The notes beneath the pieces are model-generated. The model worked only from the letters and a program-made list of their open reading frames with translations. It was not told the DNA's origin and searched no databases. Below are positions 1 through 8,791 of a DNA stretch of 64,000 nucleotides, piece by piece (position 1 is the first letter of the stretch; every line of letters starts with the position of its first letter). Location of the stretch: contig NZ_SMSG01000006.1 of the NCBI RefSeq assembly GCF_004382795.1, positions 298,542 to 362,541 of the forward strand, in the 5' to 3' direction. Source of the DNA: Cumulibacter soli (GTDB lineage: Bacteria; Actinomycetota; Actinomycetes; Mycobacteriales; Antricoccaceae). The position numbers and the translations under genes were made by a program.

Positions 1-557
1 CGGATGGTGTCATTTGAGCCCTCTGATTCGGTGAGGAAACCCAATCGACTCATCGCCACCAGCATCCGCATCGGTATCTCTACCGGGTCAATGCCGTCCC
101 GATCGACCATCGCGATCGTCTGGCTCAGCATCGCGTCACCGGCCGCGGCCACCTGGCTGTCGTCCAGCGCGCGCAACTGAGATCCGGCGAGATCGAGCGT
201 TTGGCGAATCTCGGTCGTCGGCAGGTCCTCGCGATGAGTCCACGCCGACACCGGCGGCAACGATGCCCGCCACTGCTCATCGACACGCTGCGGCAACGGC
301 ACACGATCAGACGCCGTGACGGAGCGTTCGACGGCGTCGGCCAGCGCGGACGCCGGGGCCGTGATGTCGGTGGCGCCGTCCAACGTGGCCGTGAAGTCCT
401 TGCGGATCAGCACTCCGACGACCAACGCGAACGCCGTCGTGCCCGCGTCGCTGCTCTTGAGGCGCACCAGCCCGTCCGGCGCCAACCGCGCCACTCGCGA
501 ACTGAACGTGAGCAGATCGGTACGCGCCGCCGGAGTCGCCGGCAACAGCTCGATCAT
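1..557 (-). CDS. Hypothetical protein, C-terminus cut by window edge
   Basis: The reverse strand is open from an ATG at 557 to the window edge, giving at least 185 residues starting MIELLPATPAARTDLL. There is no signal peptide, membrane segment or motif I can assign to an enzyme family. The ATG overlaps the stop of the upstream thioesterase gene (ATGA), so it is probably the last gene of the ettA-thioesterase cluster and translationally coupled. From memory, M. tuberculosis has a similar order (Rv2477c EttA, Rv2475c thioesterase, Rv2474c hypothetical), so this may be the Rv2474c counterpart; that is synteny-based inference. Function unknown. Confidence 0.75.
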   Translation of the reverse strand, partial: MIELLPATPAARTDLLTFSSRVARLAPDGLVRLKSSDAGTTAFALVVGVLIRKDFTATLDGATDITAPASALADAVERSVTASDRVPLPQRVDEQWRASLPPVSAWTHREDLPTTEIRQTLDLAGSQLRALDDSQVAAAGDAMLSQTIAMVDRDGIDPVEIPMRMLVAMSRLGFLTESEGSNDTI

Positions 558-985
558 CCCCTGCCCCCTTCCGGGGAGAACGACAACAGGTACTCGCGCT
601 CGACCGGGGTAAATCGGCGTGGCCGCCCGGTCTCGAAGTTGATCGGCGCCAGCGTCGTCGTGGCAGTCACGGCCAACTCCGGCTGCTCGCCTGAGTCGTT
701 CCACAACTCGTACGCCGTGATGTAATGCGCGGCCTTGAGCGTCTCCACCCACAGCCGCGCCCGCAGCGGGGTTGACGAGAACGGCACCTGTCGCCGGTAG
801 CGAATCTGGTGTTCGACCACGACGATCCCGTTGGCCAACAAATCGTTGCCGGTCTCATCGCCCGGACGCGAGTCGAACGCGCTGACGCGAGCCTGTTCGA
901 GGTACGTCACGAAGGTCGCGTTATTGACGTGACCATAGGCGTCCATATCCCCCCAGCGCAGGGGGATCTGTGTTTCAAAAACCAT
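554..985 (-). CDS. Acyl-CoA thioesterase, hotdog fold (second of two)
   Basis: A 143-residue protein with the 4-hydroxybenzoyl-CoA thioesterase N-terminal signature: WGDMDAYGHVNN near residues 11-22, where the Asp/His/Asn region lines the active site of the 4HBT family. The length is normal for a single-hotdog cytosolic thioesterase hydrolysing acyl-CoA. It lies 2 bp after the stop of a related thioesterase and overlaps the next gene by 4 bp, so the three are surely one transcript behind ettA. Substrate cannot be read from the sequence. It may act as a heteromer with its neighbour, but that is inference. Confidence 0.85.
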   Translation of the reverse strand: MVFETQIPLRWGDMDAYGHVNNATFVTYLEQARVSAFDSRPGDETGNDLLANGIVVVEHQIRYRRQVPFSSTPLRARLWVETLKAAHYITAYELWNDSGEQPELAVTATTTLAPINFETGRPRRFTPVEREYLLSFSPEGGRG

Positions 986-987
986 CG

Positions 988-1419
988 CTATGTGTCTTCA
1001 GCGGCGGCGTACGACTCGATCCAGGAGCGCTGAGTCTCATCCCACGCCAGCGACTTTCCTGCCTGATAGTCGAAGTGCACGAGCACGCAGTGCACCGTGC
1101 ATGCGGGGCTGGAATCGCCGCTACCCCACAGTTCCTCGCGGATTCGCACGGAGGTACGGCCGATGCTCAGCGCGGAGCAGCGCATCACCATCTGCTTGTC
1201 GGATTCTTCCTCGGTGAGGACCTGCCGGTGATAGTCGATCTCCTGGCGCGCCAGGATCAGCGACGAGCCCATATCGCCGTCGGCGCGGCCAGGCAGATTC
1301 GAGAACCACTCGATCCGGGCGTCCTCGGCGAATGTCGCGAACTTGCCGTTGTTGATGTGCCCGTTGCGGTCGGCGTCTGACCAGCGCAGGTAAATCGTGT
1401 AGTCGTAGGTCTGCGCCAT
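988..1419 (-). CDS. Acyl-CoA thioesterase, hotdog fold (first of two)
   Basis: A 143-residue 4HBT-family protein with the motif WSDADRNGHINN near residues 13-24. It has the same length and motif layout as the gene after it, so the two look like an ancient tandem duplication, although the sequences have diverged strongly. The ATG at 1419 sits 3 bp after the ettA stop, so expression follows ettA. A lone thioesterase at this place is what I recall from mycobacteria. The substrate is unknown; acyl-CoA hydrolysis is inferred from the family. Confidence 0.85.
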   Translation of the reverse strand: MAQTYDYTIYLRWSDADRNGHINNGKFATFAEDARIEWFSNLPGRADGDMGSSLILARQEIDYHRQVLTEEESDKQMVMRCSALSIGRTSVRIREELWGSGDSSPACTVHCVLVHFDYQAGKSLAWDETQRSWIESYAAAEDT

Positions 1420-1422
1420 GCC

Positions 1423-3093
1423 TTATCCCCGAGTGAGCTTGCGGTAGGTCGCGCGGTGCGGGCGAGCCGCCTCCGGGCCGAGTCGTTCGACCTTGTTCTT
1501 CTCGTATGCATCGAAGTTGCCCTCGAACCAGAACCACTGCGAATCGCCTTCGTAGGCGAGAATGTGGGTGGCAATGCGGTCCAGGAACCACCGGTCGTGG
1601 GACGTAACGACGACGCATCCTGGGAATTCCAGCAACGCGTTTTCCAGGCTGGACAGCGTTTCGACGTCCAGGTCGTTCGTCGGCTCGTCCAGCAGGATTA
1701 GGTTGCCGCCCTGCTTGAGGGTGAGCGCGAGGTTCAAGCGGTTGCGCTCACCACCGGACAGCACTCCCGCGGGCTTCTGCTGATCGGGGCCCTTGAAACC
1801 GAACGCGGAAATGTAGGCTCGCGACGGCATTTCGACCTTGCCGACCTGGATGAAGTCAAGGCCGTCGGACACGACCTCCCAGACGGTCTTCTTCTCATCG
1901 AGTCCCAGACGTCCCTGGTCGACGTACGACAAACTGACTGTCTCACCGAGCCGCAGCGCACCAGAGTCCGGCTGCTCCTGGCCGACGATCATCTTGAACA
2001 GAGTCGTCTTACCGGCGCCGTTGGGACCGATTACGCCAACGATGCCGTTGCGCGGTAGATCGAAGGTCAGATCATCGATCAGGATCCGGTCATCGAACCC
2101 CTTGGTGAGGTGGTTTGCCTCAACGACGATGCTGCCCAGGCGCGGGCCCGGCGGGATCTGAATCTCTTCGAAGTCAAGCTTCCGCGTCTTCTCGGCCTCA
2201 GCCGCCATCTCCTCGTAGCGGGCCAGACGCGACTTGCTCTTGGTCTGTCGTCCCTTCGCGTTCGAACGAACCCACTCGAGTTCTTCGGCGAGCCGCTTGG
2301 AACGCTTGGCGTCCTTTTGACCTTCGACCTTCAAGCGGGCCTGCTTCTTCTCAAGGTACGTCGAGTAGTTGCCCTCATACGCGTGTGCGCGACCGCGATC
2401 GAGTTCCAAGATCCACTGCGCGACGTTGTCCAGGAAGTACCGATCGTGGGTCACCGCAACGACCGTTCCGGCGTACTTCTCCAGGTGTTGCTCAAGCCAG
2501 TTGACCGACTCGGCGTCCAGGTGGTTGGTGGGCTCGTCGAGTAAGAGCAGGTCTGGCGCTTCGAGTAGGAGCTTGCAGAGCGCGACGCGACGCTTCTCGC
2601 CACCGGAGAGGTTGCTGATCTCGGCATCTCCTGGCGGGCAGCGCAGCGCGTCCATGGCCTGCTCGATGGTGTTGTCGAGTTCCCAGCCGCCGCCGTGCTC
2701 AATCTTCTCCATGAGTTTGCCCTGCTCGGCCAGCAACTCATCGAAGTCGGCGTCCGGCTCGCCCATGGCCGCCGAGACTTCCTCGAACTTCGCGAGCGTG
2801 TCGCGCATATCGGCGACCGCGAGGTTGATGTTGTCCCACACAGACTTGGTCTCGTCCAGCTGCGGCTCCTGCATCAGGATGCCGACGCTGTACCCCGGGC
2901 TCAGGAACGCGTCGCCGTTCGACGGCGTGTCGATCCCGGCCATGATCTTGAGGACGGACGACTTACCGGCGCCGTTCGGGCCGACGACACCGATCTTTGC
3001 GCCCGGGTAGAACGCGAGAGTGACGTCATCGAGGATGACCTTGTCGCCGTGCGCCTTGCGCGCCTTGCGCATCGTGTAGATGTACTGCGCCAC
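1423..3093 (-). CDS. ettA: Energy-dependent translational throttle protein EttA (ABC-F)
   Basis: A 556-residue soluble ABC-F protein with two nucleotide-binding domains and no membrane segments. The first Walker A (GPNGAGKSS) is at about residues 38-46, followed by the signature LSGGEKRR and a Walker B ending LLLLDEPTNHLD. A charged linker rich in Lys/Arg (the P-site tRNA interaction motif) follows, then a second GPNGAGKTT and LSGGERNR. Length and the N-terminus MAQYIYTMRK match the actinobacterial EttA group. ABC-F proteins bind the ribosomal E site and gate translation according to the ATP/ADP ratio. The start is GTG at 3093. It is the first gene of a leftward cluster with two thioesterases. 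Confidence 0.95.
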   Translation of the reverse strand: MAQYIYTMRKARKAHGDKVILDDVTLAFYPGAKIGVVGPNGAGKSSVLKIMAGIDTPSNGDAFLSPGYSVGILMQEPQLDETKSVWDNINLAVADMRDTLAKFEEVSAAMGEPDADFDELLAEQGKLMEKIEHGGGWELDNTIEQAMDALRCPPGDAEISNLSGGEKRRVALCKLLLEAPDLLLLDEPTNHLDAESVNWLEQHLEKYAGTVVAVTHDRYFLDNVAQWILELDRGRAHAYEGNYSTYLEKKQARLKVEGQKDAKRSKRLAEELEWVRSNAKGRQTKSKSRLARYEEMAAEAEKTRKLDFEEIQIPPGPRLGSIVVEANHLTKGFDDRILIDDLTFDLPRNGIVGVIGPNGAGKTTLFKMIVGQEQPDSGALRLGETVSLSYVDQGRLGLDEKKTVWEVVSDGLDFIQVGKVEMPSRAYISAFGFKGPDQQKPAGVLSGGERNRLNLALTLKQGGNLILLDEPTNDLDVETLSSLENALLEFPGCVVVTSHDRWFLDRIATHILAYEGDSQWFWFEGNFDAYEKNKVERLGPEAARPHRATYRKLTRG

Positions 3094-3224
3094 TGTCGGG
3101 TGCCTCTTTCATAACTGCGGTTGGGTAGAACTTTCACGCGTGCTCGACCCTGATTGTCCCTCAGCACGCGGCGGCGGTGCGCATCGGTCGGCAACGTCTC
3201 AACACGCCGAGGACCGACGCGCGC

Positions 3225-3746
3225 TCAGAACAAGACGAATAGCAGCACAACCACGAGCACCACGAGCACAACAGCAACCGCGGTGACTATCAGGCCGCGC
3301 GCGCCACCGACGCCACGGTTTGCTGTCGCAGGGACGCTCGGGACATCGGTCCGATGCTTGCGTGCCTCTGCTGGCGCACCAGCGGGACCCGGTCGGGCGG
3401 TAGCGTCGTCCGCGGGCTCGGCGGCTGCCGACTCGCCGCCGGCAAATGCGCGAAACTGCGCCGTACTGCCCAGCTCGGCTGGCGGTAGATCGACGTTGGG
3501 CCGCAGCGAGCCCTCCGAACGTACCGGCGGAGTGGGGTCCGAAAACCGAATTTCTCGGTCGTTGTCCTCGTCGATCGCCGGAGTACTACGCGAGCGCGGC
3601 CCGTCCGGATCGGCGGCCGCACGCGCACGCGCCTCGTCCGGGTCGTCGTTATGCGCGACGAAAGCCCGGAACTCGCCGGTGCTGCCCAGTTCAGCGGAAT
3701 GCTCGCCAGGCTGCTGCGATTCGTGGGACTCGTGGGGAGAAGTCAT
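3225..3746 (-). CDS. Tail-anchored membrane protein with duplicated ELGST motif
   Basis: A 173-residue protein that I do not recognise as a named family. Residues 1-145 are hydrophilic and low in complexity (Asp, Glu, Ala, Pro), and the only hydrophobic segment is the last ~23 residues, running to the stop after a Gly-rich stretch. That makes it tail-anchored, with the N-terminal domain presumably in the cytoplasm. An 11-residue element is duplicated: ELGSTGEFRAF at 19-29 and ELGSTAQFRAF at 91-101, which suggests two copies of a short docking motif. It stands alone between ettA and a divergent flippase gene. Confidence 0.7.
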   Translation of the reverse strand: MTSPHESHESQQPGEHSAELGSTGEFRAFVAHNDDPDEARARAAADPDGPRSRSTPAIDEDNDREIRFSDPTPPVRSEGSLRPNVDLPPAELGSTAQFRAFAGGESAAAEPADDATARPGPAGAPAEARKHRTDVPSVPATANRGVGGARGLIVTAVAVVLVVLVVVLLFVLF

Positions 3747-3870
3747 TCCTCGTCCTCATTCGGGTGCCTTGTTCGCCCAACCCTACTCGGCACGCCGACG
3801 GGCCGTATCCTGGTGGCGACGTTGATAACGCACCGCCATCCCACTACGTACCCGGGGAGCTGCGCCGCCC

Positions 3871-5151
3871 GTGAGCTTGCGAGTCCCCTCGAATACGTCG
3901 CTTCGCAGGCTCGTCCCGTTTATCACGATCCTCTCGAACGTCCTGTCCTACTTGTTGTTCCTGGTCGCGGCGCGGCTGCTCGATCGTGCGACGTACGGCG
4001 AAACCCTGGCGTTGCTGAATGTCGTCGTCGTCGCGACCATCCCGGCATTCGCGATCCAGACTGTCGTCGCGCGGCGTACCGCAACCGGCGCGGTCGGACC
4101 GCGACTGTTGCGTTCCTCGGCCATCGTCGGCCTCGGATGCGCACTGCTGATCGCTCTCGCGTCACCGGTACTGGTCGAGTTCCTGCACCTACCCGGCTAT
4201 ATGGGCGTCATCAGTGGCGCGCTGACGGTTCCGCCGCTCGTCGTACTCGGGTTCGCCCAAGGCATCGCGCAGGGCAATGAGCGGTGGGGCCTGTTGTGCG
4301 GCGCGGTACTGCTGATGGGTGTCGGCCGGGTCGCCGGCGGTATCGCAGGGCTCGTGGTGGCTGAATCATCTACCGGTGCGCTGGTCGGCACGGCGGTCGG
4401 ATTGATGATCGCGTGCCTGTTCGTCCTGCGCCCATCGGTACGCATGCTGCACCACTCGCGGCTCGACGAGACGCAGACGGTGCGTGGGCTGTTCGTCGAG
4501 ACCGCGCATGCGGCCCATGCGCATGGTGCGTTCTTGCTGCTGGCCAGTCTTGACCTGCTCATCGCTCGCAATGTGCTCACTGCCGACCAAGCCGGGTGGT
4601 ACGCCGCTGGAAACGTGGTCTTCCGGGCGGCGCTATGGCTGCCCCAGCCGGTCGCCACGCTGCTGTTCCCCGCAATGTCCGATACCCGACGGCATCGGCA
4701 CGCGAGCCGTCAGGGCATCGCCGTAGTTGGCGCGCTGGTCGCGGTCACTGTCGGCGTATGTGTCGCATTCGGCGGTCTGGTCAGCCTGGTTATCGGCGGA
4801 AACAGCTTCGAGGACCTTGCCGACGACGTCTGGATGTTCGCCGTAGCAGGTGGCGCCCTTGCGCTGACCCAGTTCTGTATTTACGCCGGACTATCCCTGC
4901 AACGGCGCGGACGGCTGACCTTGGTCTGGGCGTGCATCGGCGCCGAGTTCGTGGCGGCGTACGCGCTGGGATTCGGCGACACACCGCACCAACTCATTGG
5001 CGCGGTGGCCGTGATCGTCGCGATCAGCGCGGTGATCGCGGTAGCGCAAGCACTCATAGAGAGCCCCGAGCGGTCCAGGCGACCGCTCGGGGCGAAGGTT
5101 AACGCAACTCAGGCGTCTCAGGCGGGTCCGAAGACTACCGAACCGTTGTGA
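3871..5151 (+). CDS. MOP-superfamily polysaccharide/lipid flippase-like protein
   Basis: A 426-residue polytopic membrane protein with about 12 hydrophobic segments. The N-terminus has the repeated-helix style of oligosaccharide flippases: a first helix ending LLFLVAARLLDRATYGE, like the LARxLGPxxYG region of Wzx/RfbX proteins. It probably moves a lipid-linked sugar or cell-envelope precursor across the membrane; the substrate is unknown. The start is GTG at 3871. Its last 34 bases overlap the 3' end of the convergent ketoacyl synthase gene. No glycosyltransferases lie nearby, so the pathway is not shown by context. Confidence 0.75.
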   Translation: MSLRVPSNTSLRRLVPFITILSNVLSYLLFLVAARLLDRATYGETLALLNVVVVATIPAFAIQTVVARRTATGAVGPRLLRSSAIVGLGCALLIALASPVLVEFLHLPGYMGVISGALTVPPLVVLGFAQGIAQGNERWGLLCGAVLLMGVGRVAGGIAGLVVAESSTGALVGTAVGLMIACLFVLRPSVRMLHHSRLDETQTVRGLFVETAHAAHAHGAFLLLASLDLLIARNVLTADQAGWYAAGNVVFRAALWLPQPVATLLFPAMSDTRRHRHASRQGIAVVGALVAVTVGVCVAFGGLVSLVIGGNSFEDLADDVWMFAVAGGALALTQFCIYAGLSLQRRGRLTLVWACIGAEFVAAYALGFGDTPHQLIGAVAVIVAISAVIAVAQALIESPERSRRPLGAKVNATQASQAGPKTTEPL

Positions 5152-6317
5152 CCGCCGAACGCGAAACTATTGCTGATCGCGTACGTCGGCTCCCAATCGC
5201 GCCACTGCAAGACAATGTCGGAAACGATCTGCGGATCGACGTTCTGCGTACTCATCGTCGGCGGAATCTGCTTGTGCACGTAGCTCAGCGCCACCGCCAC
5301 CGCCTCGATCGCGCCGGCCGCGCCGAGTGCATGCCCGGTGACCCCCTTGATGGACGTCATCGCCGGTCCGGGGTCGGTGCCGAACATGCGCGCAACCGCG
5401 GCACTCTCGGCAGCGTCGTTGAGCGGCGTCGAGGTACCGTGCGCATTCACCTGGGCGATCTGCGCCGGCTCGATCCCGGCGTCCTCCAACGCCAGACGCA
5501 TGCAGTTGTACGCGCCATCGCCCTGCGGATCGGGTGCGGTGATGTGGTGCGCGTCGGCAGTTGAACCGCTGCCGAGCACCTCCGCGTAGATCTTCGCGCC
5601 ACGAGCCTTCGCCGCTTCGTACTCCTCGAGCACGAGTACGCCGGCCGCCTCAGCGCTGCAGAAACCGTCCCGCTCGATGTCGAATGGCCGCGAGACGCCA
5701 CTGGAACTGGTGGCCTTCATGTTGTTGAATCCCCCGCGCATGACACCGGTTTGGCACGATTCCGAACCGCCGGCGAGGACGACGTCGCAGCGGCCGGATG
5801 CCACGAGTTTGGCTCCGTTGGCGATCGAGTGAGTGCCTGAGGCACACGCGGTCGCTATGGTCTCGACGGGGCCGCGCAGGCCCAGCCGCATCGAGGCTGC
5901 CGCCGCGCCCGCATTCGGCATGACCATCGGCACGACGAGCGGCGATACGCCCTTCTCGCCCTTATCACTCAACAGCACCTGCGCGTTGCTTTCCCAGGCG
6001 TGAGCGCCACCGATACCGGTGCCCAAAACGACGCCGCACTTCCATTCGTCGTACCCGGTGATCCCGTCCTCGCCAAAGCTGTCGGCGATTGCCATCTTCG
6101 CCGTCGCGAAAGCGAGTTGTGCGAATCGATCCATCCGGCGTGCTTCGGTGTGCTTGAGCCCGTACTCTTTCGGATCGAAGTCGGCGATCGTTCGCTCTGT
6201 CTCGGGCTCAGCGACCTGACCCAAACCCGCCCAGAACGCATCCAGTCCTGTGCCGCACGGGGCGATAACACCGAGACCTGTGATGACTACCCGACGTCCG
6301 TCACGCGATTCGATCAC
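5118..6317 (-). CDS. fabF: Beta-ketoacyl-ACP synthase II (FabF/Kas type)
   Basis: A 399-residue condensing enzyme for fatty-acid elongation. The Cys-His-His triad is visible: C158 in TACASGTHS, H293 in NAHGTSTPLND and H329 in GVTGHALGAAGA, with the conserved Lys325 before it. The C-terminus GGHNGSVVFG is typical of FabF/KasA/KasB. It extends acyl-ACP with malonyl-ACP. The GTG start overlaps the ACP stop (GTGA), so the two are translationally coupled. No fabD or fabH is visible upstream; beyond acpP come only a small membrane gene and a tRNA, unlike the fuller fab clusters of Streptomyces. Confidence 0.93.
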   Translation of the reverse strand: MIESRDGRRVVITGLGVIAPCGTGLDAFWAGLGQVAEPETERTIADFDPKEYGLKHTEARRMDRFAQLAFATAKMAIADSFGEDGITGYDEWKCGVVLGTGIGGAHAWESNAQVLLSDKGEKGVSPLVVPMVMPNAGAAAASMRLGLRGPVETIATACASGTHSIANGAKLVASGRCDVVLAGGSESCQTGVMRGGFNNMKATSSSGVSRPFDIERDGFCSAEAAGVLVLEEYEAAKARGAKIYAEVLGSGSTADAHHITAPDPQGDGAYNCMRLALEDAGIEPAQIAQVNAHGTSTPLNDAAESAAVARMFGTDPGPAMTSIKGVTGHALGAAGAIEAVAVALSYVHKQIPPTMSTQNVDPQIVSDIVLQWRDWEPTYAISNSFAFGGHNGSVVFGPA

Positions 6318-6559
6318 GCCTGTCCTCCTGTTTTGCTCAGCACTAATTTCTCCAGGTCGCCGTACGTCGCAACCTGCGCCAGCTCCTCATCGCTGATATC
6401 GATCGAGTAGCGGCCTTCGAGTTCGATTGACATTTCGATCGCGGTCAACGAGTCCACGCCGAGGTCTTCGGTCAGTAGCGCGTACTCGGTGAGCTTCTCG
6501 GGATCGAGCTGCAGGTACGTGGCGACGTCGCCCCTGACCTGGTCTGCGGTGATGCTCAT
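6314..6559 (-). CDS. acpP: Acyl carrier protein
   Basis: An 81-residue acidic protein with the 4'-phosphopantetheine attachment motif DLGVDSLT; the modified serine is residue 37. It carries growing acyl chains during fatty-acid synthesis and is the partner of the ketoacyl synthase that overlaps its stop codon. A good ribosome-binding site (AAGGAG in the reverse complement) lies about 10 bases before the ATG. It has no long C-terminal tail like mycobacterial AcpM. Confidence 0.95.
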   Translation of the reverse strand: MSITADQVRGDVATYLQLDPEKLTEYALLTEDLGVDSLTAIEMSIELEGRYSIDISDEELAQVATYGDLEKLVLSKTGGQA

Positions 6560-6670
6560 CAGCTACGGCTCCTTCTCGACGATGGCCATCGGTGTTGCTG
6601 TTTATTCTGTCGTGACTCATGTGCGACTGCGACATGGCCGTATGTTTCACCAGCCGCGTGTCGCCAAGGC

Positions 6671-6931
6671 CTACTCGGCCTGCGGGGTCGTGGTGCTGCG
6701 CGCCCGGCGCTCGGCCGCCTTACGTTCGGCGATCTTGATATCGCGAGCTCGCTTACGCTCGCCGAGAGTCTCGCCACGAATCGCGGACAAGAAGAAAGCC
6801 ACCGCGGACAGTATCGGCACCACGCTCCACAGGAACCATGCCGCGTTCGAAGTCAGGATCGAAACCCCGGTGAATACGAACAGCACCGCGATAAGAGAAA
6901 CAGCAGCCCAGATGGCCGCACTACGTGACAT
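6671..6931 (-). CDS. Small two-helix membrane protein
   Basis: An 86-residue protein with two hydrophobic segments (roughly residues 6-26 and 30-50) followed by a very basic cytoplasmic tail rich in Arg, Lys, Glu and Ala. I do not recognise a family. It lies about 110 bp upstream of acpP on the same strand and may or may not share its transcript. Two-helix proteins with charged tails are common in actinobacteria and usually uncharacterised. Confidence 0.65.
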   Translation of the reverse strand: MSRSAAIWAAVSLIAVLFVFTGVSILTSNAAWFLWSVVPILSAVAFFLSAIRGETLGERKRARDIKIAERKAAERRARSTTTPQAE

Positions 6932-6987
6932 ATGACCATCTTAGAGATGGGACTCTACAATGATCCGGCGACATTCCCCCGTCGCGC

Positions 6988-7060
6988 GCGCCCGTAGCTC
7001 AGCGGATAGAGCAACCGCCTTCTAAGCGGCAGGTCGCAGGTTCGATCCCTGCCGGGCGCA
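6988..7060 (+). tRNA. tRNA-Arg (anticodon TCT)
   Basis: The cloverleaf reads clearly. Acceptor stem GCGCCCG at 6988-6994 pairs with CGGGCGC at 7053-7059, with discriminator A at 7060. The D arm is GCTC/GAGC, the anticodon loop CTTCTAA carries TCT, and the T arm is GCAGG/CCTGC with loop TTCGATC. Base pair 27-43 is an A-C mismatch. CCA is not encoded. It reads AGA (and possibly AGG) codons. Confidence 0.95.
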
Positions 7061-7101
7061 CCTTGTTGAATCTCCGATTTCTGTTTCGGCTGCGGTACCG
7101 C

Positions 7102-7962
7102 TTATCCGACCACCACGAGGATGATGCCGGCCGCGGCGAGCGTCAGGCCGACCAGTTGTGCACGCGACGTGCGCTCGGCCAGCAGCACGCGCGCAAGTAT
7201 CACCGTCGCCGCCGGGTACAGCGACGTCAACACCGAGGTCACCACCAGGAGCCCGTGATCTGTCGCGAACAGAAACGTTGCCACCGCCAGCGCGCCTAGC
7301 AGCCCGGCCGCGACCGCCGCCACGTGCGCCCGCCGCGCTCCGTCAGCAACCGCGTGCCCGCGGTTCGCAGGCCGGATCAACAAGGCCGCCGCGAGCGCGA
7401 TCACGGCCAGCGCGGAGAGTTGCGTGTACGCCGCGGGCCACAGGCCCGCACCGGACGGCGCGCCATCGAGCGCGATGTAACTGATCGCGAACGCCGCCCC
7501 GGCGAGCGTTCCGTCGACAGTGCCCTTCATGACGCGCCGGCGCCCGCCGGGTTGGGCGCGTACCGAGGAGATCAACCCGATCCCCGGCACAATCAGCACC
7601 ACACCAAGCAGGATGACCACCGACGGGCGCTCCCCGGTAATCAGGCCGAACGCCACGGGAACCACCGCGGCAGTCGCTGCCGACAGCGGCGCGACGACGT
7701 TCATCTGCCCCGACCCGAGGCCGCGGTACAGCATCACTGTGCCTGCGCCGGAACCGACGCCCGCGAGCGCGCCCCAGAGCAACGCGTCCATCGAGGCGTC
7801 GCCGGGCACGAACCCGACCGCAGCCCAGGTCACCACGGCCATCACGCTTTGGCACACGAGCGCGACCCGGCCGTAGTGCATGAGTCGGCTGGCGGTGCCG
7901 GACAGGAAGTCGCTCACGCCATACGCCAAAGCGGCACACAACGCGAGCAGTACGGCGGTCAC
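7102..7962 (-). CDS. EamA/DMT-superfamily transporter
   Basis: A 286-residue protein with about ten hydrophobic helices arranged as two EamA-like halves, the usual drug/metabolite transporter layout. The first half starts MTAVLLALCAALAYGVSDF and the second half ends in a helix with LVGLTLAAAGIILVV, a typical EamA ending. The substrate is not predictable. Its ATG overlaps the stop of the upstream DUF488 gene by 4 bp, so the two are cotranscribed leftward. Its 3' end lies about 40 bp past tRNA-Arg on the opposite strand. Confidence 0.85.
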   Translation of the reverse strand: MTAVLLALCAALAYGVSDFLSGTASRLMHYGRVALVCQSVMAVVTWAAVGFVPGDASMDALLWGALAGVGSGAGTVMLYRGLGSGQMNVVAPLSAATAAVVPVAFGLITGERPSVVILLGVVLIVPGIGLISSVRAQPGGRRRVMKGTVDGTLAGAAFAISYIALDGAPSGAGLWPAAYTQLSALAVIALAAALLIRPANRGHAVADGARRAHVAAVAAGLLGALAVATFLFATDHGLLVVTSVLTSLYPAATVILARVLLAERTSRAQLVGLTLAAAGIILVVVG

Positions 7963-8312
7963 TTCGGGTCGACGTCCAGGACCTCACACAGCACGCGAGC
8001 ATTGTTGTGCTCGGCGTCTTTTGCGGCGTACAGGATCGTGACGGTCCCGGCAGCGACGCGTGCGCGCAACTCCTCGAGCGCCTCCGCGTGCTCACTGAGT
8101 TCGGCTGTATATGCGGCGCGGAACTCGTCGTACTTCTCCGGACGCGCGTGGAATTCACGCCGTAGCTCATTCGAGGGCGCAAGCTCCTTGAGCCAGTCGT
8201 CAAGCTGCGCGTTAGCCTTGCTGATGCCTCGCGGCCACAGTCGATCGACGAGGACGCGATATCCGTCGTCCTCTTCGGGCAGGTCGTAGATGCGCTTCAG
8301 CCGGGCTCCCAT
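7959..8312 (-). CDS. DUF488 family protein
   Basis: With the ATG at 8312 the protein has 117 residues. It carries the family pattern KRIYDLPEEDDGYRVLVDRLWPRG near the N-terminus and a conserved C-terminal part containing LYAAKDAEHNNARVL. DUF488 proteins are small cytosolic proteins of unknown function. The frame is open back to an ATG at 8420, but those extra 36 residues are basic, unconserved in style and reach into the divergent promoter region, so I prefer 8312. It is coupled to the EamA gene by an ATGA overlap. Confidence 0.85.
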   Translation of the reverse strand: MGARLKRIYDLPEEDDGYRVLVDRLWPRGISKANAQLDDWLKELAPSNELRREFHARPEKYDEFRAAYTAELSEHAEALEELRARVAAGTVTILYAAKDAEHNNARVLCEVLDVDPK

Positions 8313-8495
8313 AACTGCGATTCTGCTCCGATCCGGCCGCTCAGTCACCGCGAGGTCACGGATCCGCGACTTCACGCGAAATTCCCAACCAATGTCCGCG
8401 CAAATGATCAGTTTGCCCATTAGCCTGACCCTGTGGCGCGCACCACATCGCGCCTATAGGAGGCTACGGCCCCCGCGACCAGTAAGGAGAACCCC

Positions 8496-8780
8496 ATGCT
8501 CGGCACCATTATCGGCATCCTCATCGTCGGCCTGGTGGCAGGTTTCCTCGCTCGGGCGATCGTGCCCGGCGATGATTCGATGAGCTTCGTACAAACCCTC
8601 GTGCTCGGCGTCGTTGGGTCATTCATCGGCGGTTTCCTCGGATACCTCATCTTCGGCAAGGATTCCGATGAAGGATTCCTGCAGCCGTCAAGCTGGATCG
8701 GGTCGCTCATCGGCGCGATCATTGCGCTCCTGATCTGGCGAGCAATCAAGGGCAAGTCTGGTAAGCCGATCAACCGGTAA
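8496..8780 (+). CDS. GlsB/YeaQ/YmgE family stress-response membrane protein
   Basis: A 94-residue protein with three hydrophobic, glycine-rich helices: residues 2-22 with GIxxGxxARxxxPG-type spacing, about 30-52, and about 64-84. This is the Transglycosylase-associated (Transgly_assoc) family pattern. These inner-membrane proteins are often induced by stress; the molecular function is unknown. A strong ribosome-binding site (AAGGAG) precedes the ATG, and a clear terminator follows at 8792, so it is a single-gene transcript. Confidence 0.9.
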   Translation: MLGTIIGILIVGLVAGFLARAIVPGDDSMSFVQTLVLGVVGSFIGGFLGYLIFGKDSDEGFLQPSSWIGSLIGAIIALLIWRAIKGKSGKPINR

Positions 8781-8791
8781 CCGGACTCGTG

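Noticed and set aside
6988-7060. tRNA-Arg as a second integration site
   Set aside because: No duplicate of its 3' end was noticed and the neighbouring genes are ordinary chromosomal genes.
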